Shown: positions 37,471-50,140 of the stretch, piece by piece
Layout: every line of letters starts with the position of its first letter
How positions within the stretch are numbered: position 1 is the stretch's first letter
Assembly: GCA_023079485.1 (NCBI GenBank)
Contig: CM041091.1
Location: 31,784,630-31,848,629 of the forward strand
Reading direction: 5' to 3'
Source: Archilochus colubris
Taxonomy: Eukaryota > Chordata > Aves > Apodiformes > Trochilidae
DNA length: 64,000 nt
Notes under the pieces: generated by a model
Databases searched by the model: none
The model's input: only the letters and a program-made list of their open reading frames with translations
Told to the model about the DNA's origin: nothing
Translations under genes and position numbers: made by a program

Positions 37471-40400
37471 TTCCATTTTCTACAGCACAGAAAATCACAA
37501 GAGGCTCTGGCCCTTTGACCAGTATCAGCACATGGGTGGAATGAAAGTGTTCTGGTGTTTGCTGGAGATGCCCACTGCTTCTCCCAGCTTTGCTCATTGC
37601 TCCAGCCTTGGATTTCAAGGTCTTCTTGAGCACTGGTTCTGAAGTAAGTTTAAGCCTTTTGCTAACATTAGACTAAGGGACTCCAGGCTGTATTATAAAA
37701 GGAAAAGTAAATCAGCATCATCATGTTCTGGCAGGCAATGTGAAGCCCCAAAAAATGTCACCTAGAAGGGACCTACAACATGACTGCTAGGACTGGCACT
37801 GCATCCACAGCCTGGAGCCCTGCAATGAAGCATTAAGAACACTCTTGTTGAACTTCTCAACAGGGGCAGTCTTTATGGATTATTTAAACATTAAAAATAT
37901 ACAGCTTTCTGGAAAAGAACCATTTCAAGCCTTCAGGGACTCGTGCAGACTATTCTGTTGTAGGAAGATCTATAATAGAGATGCTCTAAAGCTGAGATGC
38001 TATTGTTTGAGATAAATTTCACCAGGTGTGAAACCCTAATGCAAATTATGACTTGAAAACATCAACTTAAAAAACTCTACTGTGTCATTTTACTGATTTG
38101 CAGATTCATCCACACTACAACTCAAAACAAGCAGCTACTGCCTACTGGTGAAGAGACTACTATTGACTTTTAAAGATGCTTTAAATTTTGCAAAGAGTGG
38201 GGTTTTTTTCCAGCCTAATCCTATAATCACATGAAAAACTTATTTTAAGCAAACTAGTTTCTTTATAAAACATCCATGACTAAATCTGATAATCTTAAGT
38301 GATAACTACTCACTAAAATCACCCCAAAACTTAGCAAAGGTCAAAGTGATTTTAGTTGTCTTTTGAAATCCAGCTACTATACCCTGCTACTTTGAACAAA
38401 GTAGGTCTTGTTTCTGTATGTATACAAATCTTCCTTAATGGAATTGAAGTTTCCCAGTAAGCTTTGAATTTTCTTGTTACTGAATGTGCTTGGAGCTTGT
38501 GGCCAATCCTCTTCATTTCTCTCACACAGCACAAAGCAGTATATTAAAAAAAAAAAAATATGTGTTGATTCGAAAATGAATAAAAAAAAAAAAGGCATCT
38601 GACACACTTGTAAGGATGATTAGGTAGCTCTCTGCAGGATGCAGAATGTTCCTTTAACAGCTTTTTCTCTGTATTAAATAATGTCAAGTTGTTATAGTCT
38701 TGCTTCCTTACTTTTGGGGCTGCCACTGATACAAGTTATTCCTGACACAAGCTTCTGAGGAATTGCACCTGATGGCTGAATTCAGATTATTTTTTTTATT
38801 ATTATTCTTTATTTATGGGATGTTTTTTTCCCTTTTAAACACAAGCTTTAACTGCAGAGCAGGGTTTGCTCCCTGGTAAAGGAGCAAGTGACCTATTCCT
38901 TAGGATAAGGCTCAGGTTGCTTGCCAGGAAATACATCTTTATCATGCCTGAAAAAAATTCTAAGCCAAACTGATTATGTGTCACTTGATAGAGTGCTGGA
39001 GAAGAATTATAGGTGTATTCCTCTCCCCACTAAACCAACAGCTGCAGGAACAGCAGCAACAGCTCCCAGATTCATTCTCCTTCCCCCCCTCCCCTGACTG
39101 CCACTTGTAGCCTGGCACTACCAGCAGTGCCAGTTGCAAGGAGGTTGTAATTATCCAGTAAGGAAAATGCTCAGTATTTCCTGAGTGAGCCTTTAATCCT
39201 AGTTTCAAGTCATTGCAGCCTTTGTAGGGTCCAAGTGGAAACTGTGGAGCTTTTGTGCATCTGTCAGACACCGCAGCTTATTAGGGCATCAGGAATGATA
39301 AATATGCAGGAGGGCTTTGATGTCAGTATCAACTCCAGCTCAGCCAGTGCTCAGGTAGAAAGCAGCTGAAGCTATTGTTTCCAGCTGGCAGGAAAGGTTG
39401 AACAGATGCTTGAAAATAAATAGGACCTGGTAAAATGATAAAAATCCTGGGGTAAAAAGCCCAGCCTCTGGTTGCTTGCTGCACACCTTGTCCAAACTTG
39501 AACCATGTCTCCAAGTCTTGGACAGAGCTGCCCATTCAGGAATAGCAACATGCAGCCATAAAAGTAATCAAAGCCACATTATCTGTCCAAATTAACCACT
39601 AATCTTCTTCTTGAGCTGGCTGAGAACAGAGAGACTTTATAACATCAGCTCCATCATCTGCATGGATGATGCTACAGGATCTGTCTCAGAAGAGAAGGAT
39701 GAAAACAGCCAGTCCAGACCCAGAGCTCAAGCACCTGGGGTCATATGGACCAGTTGGGTCTGTTCATGGCAGTAATTTGGGATCTAAACCAGACCTATGG
39801 CACCTAAAGAAATAGAAATTAAAAGTTTCTATATTTATCTGTGTAGGTCCAAGCAAGGCTGTGGAGCCATGCCAATGAGCTCTGAGTCAGACAGAACAAA
39901 TATCAGAGAAATAGAACCATACAAGTGTGGGATCCTCTCTGGTAAGATTCAGTACATATATAAATGTTTCTGCTTGAATATCTGATATGTCTACCAGGGC
40001 AGCTACACCTTTTTTTCTTTTTTTTTCCACATCTTAATTCATGCTAGCTGATAGGTCCTGAGGCAGCTGGCACTTCCTGGAAGTCCTTGCTATGAGGCAG
40101 GGACAGTAGAGTTACCCATCTTCATCCTGAGGGAGCCACCTACGATTTCCATTCTTTGCTCATGAAAGGAATTAACAGCAAATCTCTTGGCCAGAACAAG
40201 GTCTGCAGTCTGAATGTCTCCAATGAGCCCTGCAAGATGTGAGGAGGAACTCGTGCTGGAAAAGAATTGTAGAAACAACCTCTCCTCCTGTTGCTTTTCT
40301 GCTGTTTCTTAAAGCAGAATGTCAGTTTCCTAGAATAGATCCGTGTTTCCCAACACCAACAACAGCTCAAATCTCTTGAAGGTTGCCTACAAACCTTCAT

Positions 40401-41666
40401 TAAAAATGCTTTCCAGCTTTTGAGTAACAGGCAGCCACAGCTCTGACCACAAGGATTGGATCAAGACAGCCTCTCTAACATGTTATGCCATCTGATTTTT
40501 ACATCATAGGTCCTTAAACTACTGTTCCCTGCTGTATTTATGGAAGGGATTTATTCTTCTAACAGGAGAGTAGGTGTCTGAGGTATCCTTTGGAAGACCA
40601 CCAAGCCCAAAAGATCATTAGAAGCTCACAACCATCCCTCGATGATTTTTCTATTTTAAATATTGATACCACAGGAATTTATTGTCTAAGTGCAGCTTTT
40701 CCACACTCCATTTGAGCCAGTCAACAAATATATTTATACTACAGCAATGATGCTGGTGCAGCCCCCTTACTGTCTGCTTCAAACATGCACCTAGAGGTGG
40801 CTTCCCATGACCCCATTGCCTTGGATTTAGACTGGAGAGTGACAGATGCTCTTATTCCCCACTACCCTCCTAAGGAAGGATGAAGAAGGGAATAAAGGAG
40901 AGAGACCTTAAGGTTGACAAAAAGAAACCAACAACCAAAACCAAACCAAAAAACCAAAAAAATCCACAGCAACCTTGGGTAGGTTTAACAAGGTAGTAAC
41001 AGCAAATTACAAACCTAGAGCTTGCCCTCCTCAGCTGATAACAACTTCCCAACCAGAAAAGTCCTACTCTAGACTGGGCAGTAGATGGATGCACCCAAAT
41101 CTAGAGTCTCAGTGACAATCCACAACAATTTTAGAACAACCAAACTGGTCCTACCTGGTGAAGATGACCTGTCCTGGGGCATGATGTCCTTCTCTGGGGT
41201 GGAAACGAGGAGCAGCAAGCAGGAGAGCTTCATCCAGCAACCAGGAAAACCCAAAAGGCTCTCTTGGGAGCCATTTTATACTCAGCATGATGGGAAGGAA
41301 CACTGTGATTGGCCCATTTGGGTCACTGACCCATCCCCTCCTCCCATAGGCTCAGCTGCTCCCCATTATCACTTTTTATGTCAACAAACTGGGAGATGCT
41401 GATGGTGTCCCAGAAAAGTTTTTCTATCCTGGTCATTTCCTATCAGAAAAGTCTGAGGGGGAAGTGACAAAATAGGAAAACATTCTCACATGGGGACAGG
41501 GAGGATGTGGGGAGGGTGTGAGGAGCGTGGCTGCCCTTGGGACAAGGACACCTGAGCTCCAGAGAGGGCAGGACACAGACAGCCCTCACCCTTGTCCAAT
41601 CTGCCCCTCACTGCATGTCCAGAGAAGGGCAAAAGAAGATCCAGTTCTGCACAGTATGGGCATAAA
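37471..41666. other. Unique sequence without a recognised gene
   Basis: Nothing coding is recognised. A-runs lie near 38548-38559 and 38582-38594, and a CAAA-type A-rich stretch at about 40918-40966. Part of 41200-41400 is GC-richer with a ttttata word, faintly LTR-like, but no ends or duplication could be set. Confidence 0.55.
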
Positions 41667-41990
41667 TATAGAATCTCAGACTGGTTTGGGTTGGAAGGGG
41701 AAGCTCATCCAGCTCCATCCCCCTGCCATGGTCAGGGACACCTTCCACAGCCCAGGATGCTCCAAGCCCCATCCAACCTGGGCTGAGACACTGCCAGGGA
41801 TGGGGCAGCCACAGGTTCTCTGGGAAACTTGGCACAGGGGCTCAGCACCCTCATAGTGAAGAATTTCTTCCTTATGTCAAACCAGAATCTCCCCTCTTCC
41901 AGTTTCAGGCCATTACCCCTCATCCCATCCCTCCATTCCATTATCAAAACTCCCTCCTCAACCTTCCTGTGGCCCCTTCAGGCTGTTCTA
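41667..41990 (-). mobile_element. Old CR1 LINE fragment
   Basis: The element reads atagaatctcagactggttt (decayed 3' tail), tttgggttggaaggggaagc, tccaacctgggctgagacac, tgccagggatggggcagcca and agtgaagaatttcttcctta. This order is the CR1 3' UTR and ORF2 C-terminus of an older subfamily. A 71-codon remnant (41732-41947) still shows FDIRKKFFTMRV-like residues. The 5' limit is approximate. Confidence 0.88.
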
Positions 41991-44069
41991 AGCTCACCCT
42001 GTAGATAGAAGTGACCATACTTGGTTCAGGACATCTCCAGGTGGTAAAACCCCAGCCAGCATTCTGGGCACATCCTGTGTTCATGCCCTGAGTGTCCTCA
42101 GCAGGAGAGGGAGCCCTGGACCACCAGAACCTCCACTTCTACTCCTCCCCACGTGGCTGTGCCCAAATGCTCTCTGTCAGCTCCTGATTATTATACTTTC
42201 CTCCTATATTTAGGGCAGGTGCCCCTTATTTCTGCCAGCCAGGTAAGGCTTGAGGCTTGAAAGCATTATTTTAAATTCATGCCTTCATGTCACTCATCCA
42301 AAGCATCCCTGCTCCAGGACCTGTCTCATTTCTTCCCATCCTACTGCATGAAAAATATTACTTTAAATATATGTGGTATTCCTTTAAGCTTTAAATCAAC
42401 TCAGGAAAAACTATCAATGGTCAGGTTTTAAATACTGTAACAAATAAAAGTAATTTCAGTTGTGTTGTGCAAGTCCTGCCACAGGTTGCAGCAAGTGTCT
42501 CAATTTTTCCTGATAGACTCATATGCTCCCTGCCTGCAGGAAAGGTGAGAACCAGTTTAGGTCAAAGGAGAGTTAAGTACCAGCACAAATCTCTCCAGAT
42601 TAAAGATTGCAAGCACTTTTTGTTTCTTGTGTTCTCCTCACTCCCAGCTCTGAGCTGGGTGAGGAATGGCAGGGCTGGGTTATCCTGGTGGGTGACTGTT
42701 CCCCTGAATTTCCCAGGTTTTTCTAAGTGGCTGCACTGAACTAAAATCCTGAACCTTCAGAGGTTCATCCATCACTTTTACTAAATTACCTCTTCATTCT
42801 CTTTTCTGCTAAGAATCTAATTTTTATAGCACTGTAGAGAATTTTTATAGCACTCTACTTTATCTTGTCACAGTATTTTTTGTCATTATTTTCATCTCAG
42901 TGAACTCTTGAGTGATACCAAATAGACTGTGGGAGCCTGGCTGTAAGATAACCAAGGGAGGACCATATTTGCAAATGTTAATAGTCCCCCCCCTGGCCTT
43001 TTGCCTGGAAAATTGGGGTTTGCAGCCTTCTTGGGCAACACACAGAGAAATTGTCTCAATTCAGACTTGCTGCTTTGGGTCAGATCAGATGTCTCTCTCT
43101 TTTTTTTTTTTTTTTTCAGCTGGCAGTGTAGCACCTACAGCTTGCTGAGAGTCTGATTTCTCTGTGATAGGGAGAAAGCTGAAATGAGCTGCTAAAGCTT
43201 TAGGAATTCAATGGGTGTTTTCCCCATGCAAATCTAAAAAAGGAAGACTCCTGAGCTGTGTGTTGGTGTTGCCATGTCTGGGGGCAAGGCCTTATTTTTT
43301 ACACTCACAGGGCTACACACAAAGATTTCCCTTTTTAATTGACTTTTTAAACTCATACTTATTTACTTTTTATTTAAAACAACAGAGGAGAGAGGAAAAG
43401 GGGATGAAAAGATGTGGATGAGGTGACATATGACCCTGTTTGCCACCTTCCCACTGGCTGTACCTTCAGCTTCCTCCTGCTCTGAATTTGGAGGAACAAT
43501 TTAGCTCCTCATGTCTGCATAGCTATGCTTAGGAAATGGTATTTAAGCAGCCCTGCCAAGTCCTTGGCCACCTTACCCATCACCCTAGATAATGTTTTTT
43601 TTTTCAGGGCAGGAGGAAGAGAGAAAGAAGCAGCAGAAAGAAAATTTGGCCTTTTTGTCCCTTCCTGTCCCAACGTCATGGCAGGCCCAGCAAAATGATG
43701 GTTTTCTAAAATGAGACCAAATAAATGTGTGTTGAGGTCAGGGGTGGCAAATTCAGCTCAAGATTTTAGTTTTGCTAAACGTTCACCCAGCCTCACTCAG
43801 CTATTTCATCCACCTGAATATCCAATCCTGAGCAGAAAGCCTAGAGGCAGGAAAGTCATTTAGATTTCCACAGCCATAAAAATGTGTTCAATTAATGTGT
43901 TCCCTCATCAGGCAGAAAGATCTTCCCCTCCTTCATCCTTCCTCTGGTAGCAGGGGATGGTTGTGGAAGTGCCCTGATGGTGCAGCCAAAGGAGGGATGG
44001 GAGCAAATGGAGCTCCAGAGTAAAGACCCACACAGAGCAAAGAGTTTTAGGCATTCAAAATGCCCAAAT
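41991..44069. other. Unique sequence without a recognised gene
   Basis: A 17-nt T-run ending in CAG at about 43100-43119 resembles a splice acceptor, but stops follow at once in the most natural frames. Another acceptor-like T-run ends at 43607. No domain or RNA gene is seen. Confidence 0.55.
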
Positions 44070-44567
44070 ATCATAGAATCAAGGAATGGTTGGGGTTAGA
44101 AGGGACCTTTAATGGACCTAGTCCAACCCCCCTGTGGTGGGCAGGGATGTCTTTAGCTAGGTCAGGTTGCTCAGTACTCCCCATCAAACTGACGCTGAAT
44201 GTCTCCAGGGATGGGGACTCCACCACCTCTCTGGGCAACCAGTTCCAGTGTCACATCCTTATAGTAAAGAATTTATTCCTAATTTGTAATCTAAATCTCC
44301 CCTTCTCTAGTTTAAGACCCTTGCAGCCCACCCTATCAGCGTACATCATTGGAAACACTCCCTCCTCAGCTTCCTTGTAGGATTTCTGCAGGTACTGGAA
44401 GGTGCCTAAGTCTCCCCAGCCTTCTTCTCCAGGCTGAATTCCCCCAGCTCAGCCTGTCTGCAAAAGGGAAACCCTCTGGTCATTCTTGTGGCCTTCTCTG
44501 GACCTCTTCTAACAGGTCCATGTCCTTGTGCTGAGGGCTCCAGAGCTGGACATAATACTCCAGGATA
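44070..44567 (-). mobile_element. Old CR1 LINE fragment
   Basis: The 3' end atcatagaatcaaggaatgg is a decayed 8-mer tail. It is followed by ggttagaagggacctttaat, tagtccaacccccc-like text, tgtctccagggatggggact, aagaatttattcctaatttg and gagctggacataatactcca. It covers the 3' UTR and C-terminal ORF2 with several frame breaks. The 5' end near 44567 is approximate. Confidence 0.9.
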
Positions 44568-45244
44568 TCTCCCAGCACTAGAATGTGGAGAGAAATCTTC
44601 CTAATAATATAGGGATATAGAGAACACATCCCACTTTCTAGACTGATGGAGTGAAAGAGCAATCTTGGACTGAAAGTCAGCACAGGAAAGAACATAAACC
44701 CATGGACTGTCCTGTTTTCCAGTAAGGGTAACTCCAGCCTGCTGCCCCCTGAACACCTTCCCAGTTCACCTCTGCTTTCCACTTCTGCCTTTTCAAAACT
44801 GGAAAACCTCAGGGAAAATATTCCTACAGGGTCAGCCCAGCTCTGCAGGGCAGTAACAAACCAAACTGATGTGTTCAATAATGGTGCTGAGAACAGGAAC
44901 AAGGACAGGGAAGTTCTCTGTGGATCCATGTTGTGCATCTTCCCAGTCTGCTGCCTGCATCCCATGGAGTGAGATATCAGGGATGATAAAGCTTTGAATG
45001 TTCACATTGGGATTTCCTCCAGTAGTGACCAAAGCATCAGCACCCTAGGACAGGTTTGACCCAGCTTTTTCAGCAGTCAAAATAACCTCAGAAGTCTTAC
45101 AAGAAGTGAATAAACAGCAGACCTCTCACTGAAGTCCTCCTCCCAGTCCTCTTGAAGTTTTCCCAGTCCTTCTCCTTGCACTGCTGAGCACTGACACCCA
45201 GACTGCCAGGGAAACATTGAATTTTGCACCTTGCTGCTTTTAGT
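44568..45244. other. Unique sequence without a recognised gene
   Basis: Only a chance minus-strand open stretch reading out of the CR1 (44480-44965) is present. No domain, RNA or repeat is recognised. Confidence 0.5.
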
Positions 45245-45635
45245 GCTTCTTCTTCTTCTTCTTTGTCTTAAATTTTGTCTTCTTCTTCTTCTTCCTCTTT
45301 TTCTCCTTCTTCTTCCTTTTCTTCCTCCTCCTTCTCCTTCTCCTTCTCCTTCTCCTTCTCCTTCTCCTTCTCCTTCTCCTTCTCCTTCTCCTTCTCCTTC
45401 TCCTTCTCCTTCTCCTTCTCTTCTCCTTCTCCTTCTCCTTCTCCTTCTCCTTCTCCTTCTCCTTCTCCTTCTCCTTCTCCTTCTCCTTCTCCTTCTCCTT
45501 CTCCTTCTCCTTCTCCTTCTCCTTCTCCTTCTCCTTCTCCTTCTCCTTCTCCTTCTCCTTCTCCTTCTTTCTCCTCCCTATTTTTATTTTATTATTATCA
45601 TCATCATCATCACACATTGTTATTATTATTTTAAA
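45245..45635. repeat. Long polypyrimidine tract with trinucleotide flanks
   Basis: A CTT/TTC-rich tract (45245-45330) leads into the hexanucleotide array and ends in ATT and ATC triplet repeats (45586-45632). Nearly every base of the + strand from 45281 to 45578 is C or T. It creates open frames on both strands (poly-Ser/Pro, poly-Leu, Lys-Glu, poly-Arg) that are artefacts of composition. Confidence 0.95.
45331..45564. repeat. Hexanucleotide (CTTCTC)n array, 39 units
   Basis: Fifteen perfect CTTCTC units run from 45331 to 45420. One C is missing at the 45420/45421 boundary, and 24 more perfect units (read TTCTCC) run to 45564. The single-base loss is the only flaw in 234 bp. The minus strand is pure purine (GAGAAG). 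Confidence 0.97.
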
Positions 45636-46906
45636 GAAATAAGTTCTTAAACTTGATCCAGATGGGTGCTTCCATCGATTGCCTGAATCGAAGTACTCAG
45701 GGCTACCACGTTCCTCCGAAGTCACATTTGTTATTTATTTTCCTGGTATCCAGTTGAAAAGCCTCCTGTCACTAACTTGTTACATTCCTGCTGCACGTGT
45801 GTCCGTGCTGGTGTTCCTAATTGTCCAGTTTCTCAAATGTACTCCATCTATTTAAATCTCCCAACCCCTCTTTCTTGTCTTACCTGCTGTACAAGAGAGA
45901 GCGGAGCCAGGGAGGGTGGAGGTGATGACAGTGAGGGCTTTTTTTATCTGTAAATCTCTGGGGAGGATAAGGTTGCAAGGTTTGCAATGAGACAACCAGG
46001 TCCTGTGGCAGAGGACATCACTTCCTTCAGCAGGTTATCATTTTGGAAAAAAATAAATTAGAAAAAAAAATCAAGAACCTCTTAAAATACAGTATATCTT
46101 GCTGAATCTATTGTGGCTTTTTTCTTAGCCAGCTTTAAAGGTTGAGATTAATGTTGCCTTTAACTCCTCTGACAAAAACAAGGGGTAAAGCTGGGCTGCT
46201 TCATCCCCTTCTTCTGCAAACACTTTGCAATGCAAAAGGCAGAGCAAGCTCTGAAGGCAGCTCCCTGCTGGCAGGGCTCTGGTCCAGCTCAGCAAGGTTA
46301 AGGCTCCAGGTCTGGCAGCATTCTGTCTGTAACAGCCATCAAATGCTCCAAAACTGGAGCTCATTTTTTCTTTTCATTTTTTTTTTCTTTCTTTCTTTTT
46401 TTTTCTTGCAGGAGAAACACAGTTACATTTATGAAAGGACTTTTGGGAGAGATGGTGCTGAAATTCCCTGGTTTTTCTCCCTTTGTGGCTGTGAAAATGA
46501 AAAGCTATAGCTCTAAACCTGCATTTCCAAAAGGTGTGGCAAGAAATGTAGGGCTTGGAAAAGAAGATGCTTTGAGATGATGGTGTTTGTAAAAACATAT
46601 TTATATATTTGTTTGTCTATTTATATCAGCTGAGACCCAGAGGATGCACTGGAGCAGTGGAGAGGGCATGGACCACTGCTCAGACCATGGCAGTGTTTTT
46701 ATTTTTTTTGTTATCATCCTCCTGAGTCCTCAATTATTTTTCTCAATTATATTTCTAGAATTCCTTTAGCTACCATTGCAACACATAAGCAATAGTTATG
46801 AACTCTTTCTTACAACCTGGTGGTGAGGGGAAGCCTGCCCTGTGTGAAAAAGGTATTTCTATACTCCCCGTGTGTTTTGCACCAGGAAGCTTTCTGATAA
46901 TAATTA

Positions 46907-46965
46907 GGGTCTGACTGGATGACCTTTAAACCCTTCTAGCCCAAATCACTTCAGGACTCTATGAA
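46907..46965 (+). mobile_element. Short old CR1 3' end relic
   Basis: The order ggtctgactggatgaccttt, aaacccttctagcccaaatc, ac, ttcaggactctatgaa matches a diverged CR1 3' terminus. Confidence 0.7.
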
Positions 46966-49959
46966 CCAAAGCCATTTGTCCTCAGCTTTTTCTCTAACAT
47001 TCTATTTTTTAGGACTTTTTTTCCATGAAGAAGTTCCAGCATGAGAATCACTCCCTTTGATCAAACTCTTCAAACTAAACTGGAATTAAGGCCCTGTGTT
47101 TAAATATAATTTTTCTTTTTCATCAACAAGCCCAGTACATTGTTTTTTCTTTTTTTTTTTAAGCTATTAAAGATAAGCAGTTCATTTTTAATGCTTGTTG
47201 CCCCAAGCTACAGGAGCAACAGGATAGCTCCTCCAAGCTATCATTTGGTGAGATTGTGTCCTTTGTTCAGCTAAAAAGCCTCAGCATAGCTTTTTTTTTT
47301 CTTTTTTCTTTTTTTTCCCCATCAACAAGGAGTTTAGTCATTCAGACCTATAACAATGCAATGCCAGCAGAAAAGTTTTATCTTAATTTCCTGATGCCAG
47401 CTATATGATATGACAAGAGTTATAAAGGCTCATTTATCTTGTCAGACAGAAGGGGCCATCACCATCAGACCCCAGGGACTGATCTTCAAGCTCTGGCTGA
47501 TAAAATTATGCACCTTAAAAAGCCTGATCCCAAGCCAGCACTCCCAGAGAAATACCCAGAGATTACCTGTCCAAGGGATGGAGAGCTGGAAAGGCAGGCA
47601 GTAGGTTGGGCTTTGAACTTCAGAGGTATTTTAGCTGGCATCTTCCCTTTGGAGTCACTGAGGCCATTTTCAGGTTAGCTAAAAATAAAAAAATAAACAA
47701 GAAAGCAAATAAAATGGTTAAAATGATATGGTTAAAAACTTTGTTCTCAGCATATTTCCTCAGCTGAAAAAGCCTTGCTTAAAAATTACTTTTAATGCTC
47801 ATCATCAATAAAAAAAGGGATTTTCTGTGAATTCCTCCTTTCACCTCACCAATCTGTTTTTCAGGGATAGCACGAAGAAGGCAGAACAGAGCCTCTTACT
47901 CCCTGACCTGCTCAGCAGGCTCAAACTATGTAATGAAAATGGGGGGAAAAAAGCCCCATTTGTCATTATTATGGGCAAATGACAAAAATGTAGATGGCAG
48001 TTAGAAACTGCATTGAGAAAATAGTGACATGTTGGGCTCTAAATTATCTCTTCTACTCACAGGAGTGATTTTACTCCTTTGTTCAGTGATCAAACAGCAA
48101 ATCCACTGCTAGAAATTATTAAAAATAGAACAGAAAATAATCTTTGTAATATTCCTAATCTCTGGTGTCTCTACACACAGATTAGACACCTTAATCCACT
48201 CTTGGGTGTCATTTTTGTCACTCATCCCAAGGTGTTTCTTGTGCAGGGTGTGGGACCCCAGCTTGTCCTGCTCCCCATCTCCCAGCCCTGCTTGGGATGC
48301 TCTGCAGCATCCTTGGAAACATTTTTAATGATGTGGGGAATTATTGCTGTTTAATATGGTTTAATTAATTTAATTAATATTGCTGTTTAATTAGTTGCCC
48401 AACGTAAGACTTCACCATGTCTTCTCATTCCATTGGATGCTCCAGGAAAACTTCCTGGAAATCTTTAAATCCTCTTTTATTTGCCTTTGTGAAAAATTTC
48501 TTTTACTCAGAGGCAAACTTTTTTATTATATTCACTAATACATAATATTCTGGTGGCTTTCTGTTGGAGTGTGAGTCCTTTAGGTGTTGAGTTTCCACTT
48601 TCATCATAAATTTTGCTTCTCAGATACATGATTAGTTGTTGCATCTCTTAAAACTCACATTTGCCAAGCAAGAAGCATGGTTCACACATTTAAACCCCTG
48701 TTACATGGTTTTTATGCTGAAAACAGGCAGGAATTTATTTAGAACCATTTTCCCCACCGTTTAACTCAATGCAAAATGTTTATGATCAAGTCTGGCAGCT
48801 AAATAAAATTAAAATAAATGACACAAGCACTTACCAGGAGCTGACAAATTCCAGGGGCACATGAAAAGGAGAACTTTGGGCCTTAAACCTGAGGTCAATG
48901 ATATTATTTGCAGCCCAAGTGGAACACTCTCAACAGCTTCCTAAAAACAAGCTACAAAAGTAGGAACTATTTGTACATGGCCAGGGTGGAACAATTATTT
49001 CACAATGTCAGGATTTAACTCACATTTCAGGGTTGCTTTGAAATTCTTTCCTTCTTGGTAATTTAATTCTTTTGCAGTTCTATCTCACTGGATTGAGGGA
49101 ATCATGTTCTTTTACCCCTCTTTCTCTCCCTCTCACCCTCTATTTTTTTTTCTTTTTTTTTTTTAAATAACAGATAAAAGTCATACCTGTCTCAGTGAAT
49201 TTGCCACAATAAAGAATCCATTTCTTTCAAGGTTTTTCTTTTTTAAAAATCTCGTCGGAGAGTGCAAGTAGCATTTGCTGAAATGAAGGTGCATTTTGCC
49301 AGAAATGTGATGCTAATCCTCTTAGTTTTAATGGTTTTGAAATGGTTTGTGTAAGAAGGTAAACAGAGTAGTTGATTAATAGGAAGGAAGTCAATTGGCC
49401 ATGTTGCAAGTGTTATATGCTCTACTGTACAATAGTTCTTTATTTCACTGGGGTGAAACACAGCCTGCTCTCCTTTTTAAAGTTCTTAGGTGCAAACTGA
49501 TACCTCACCTTATACTGTACAATTCAGAAGAGTTTGATTCCAGCACCAGGAAAAGCAAGCTGTGCACTTTTGAAATAGAAGTCAAACAAATATCACCGAT
49601 AAGACGTTGACGTGACACCAGTTATCTTCCCTTTTTATTGAAAAGAGGCAGATATAATGAGGTGCTTCACATTTGAAAGTCTTAAATCTTCAAAAGCTCC
49701 AGGCCTCCTAGATGGTTTTGATTTTGGCTTATTAAATTTGCAGTGTGGGGAGGAGGATGGGAGGGGGGGGAGAAGAAGGGAGAGGGAGTGACCGGCTTAT
49801 CCCTGGGATTTAACCTTGTGTTGGCCGTAGAGATTTCCAGCTGTAATGTATTAAAAAAAGGGCTCCTCATTCCTGAATTCCTTCCCAGTGTCTCCTCTCC
49901 CTGTTAGGATGCCAAGACCCACTCCAGGCAGGCAGGTGTCCTCCTGGGTCCCTTTTCCA

Positions 49960-50140
49960 TGAATAATTCACCCCCAGGTCTCCCAGAGCTCCGGGTGCTA
50001 TCGGTGTGTAAGGTGATAGGGGACAGCAGTTGCCTTAATTCTTTTGTCTGGCACAAAAGCAAAACTCTGCTGTCACAGGGCTCCCATCAGTTGTAGGCCA
50101 TCAATTAACACTGACAATTAAGTGCTACAAGCAAAGTGTG
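49960..50140. promoter_or_regulatory. Candidate conserved noncoding element
   Basis: Retained CpGs (ctccggg, tatcggtg) lie beside homeodomain words (ccatcaattaacac, gacaattaagtgc, an NKX-like site) in non-repetitive DNA. This is compositional inference only. Confidence 0.2.

Noticed and set aside
41200..41460. LTR-like segment with ttttata and GC-richer text
   Set aside because: Neither TG/CA ends nor a target-site duplication could be found.
43608..43710. Acceptor-like T-run followed by a Lys/Glu/Gln-rich open stretch
   Set aside because: No donor, partner exon or homolog. T-run plus CAG recurs often here by chance.
45231..45725. Long open frames on both strands (139 and 161 codons)
   Set aside because: They are produced by the CTTCTC repeat (poly-Ser/Pro, poly-Leu, Lys-Glu, poly-Arg) and have no gene-like flanks.
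46412..46510. Acceptor-like T/C-run followed by 32 open codons
   Set aside because: Ends in a stop without polyadenylation signal or upstream exon. Too weak to list.
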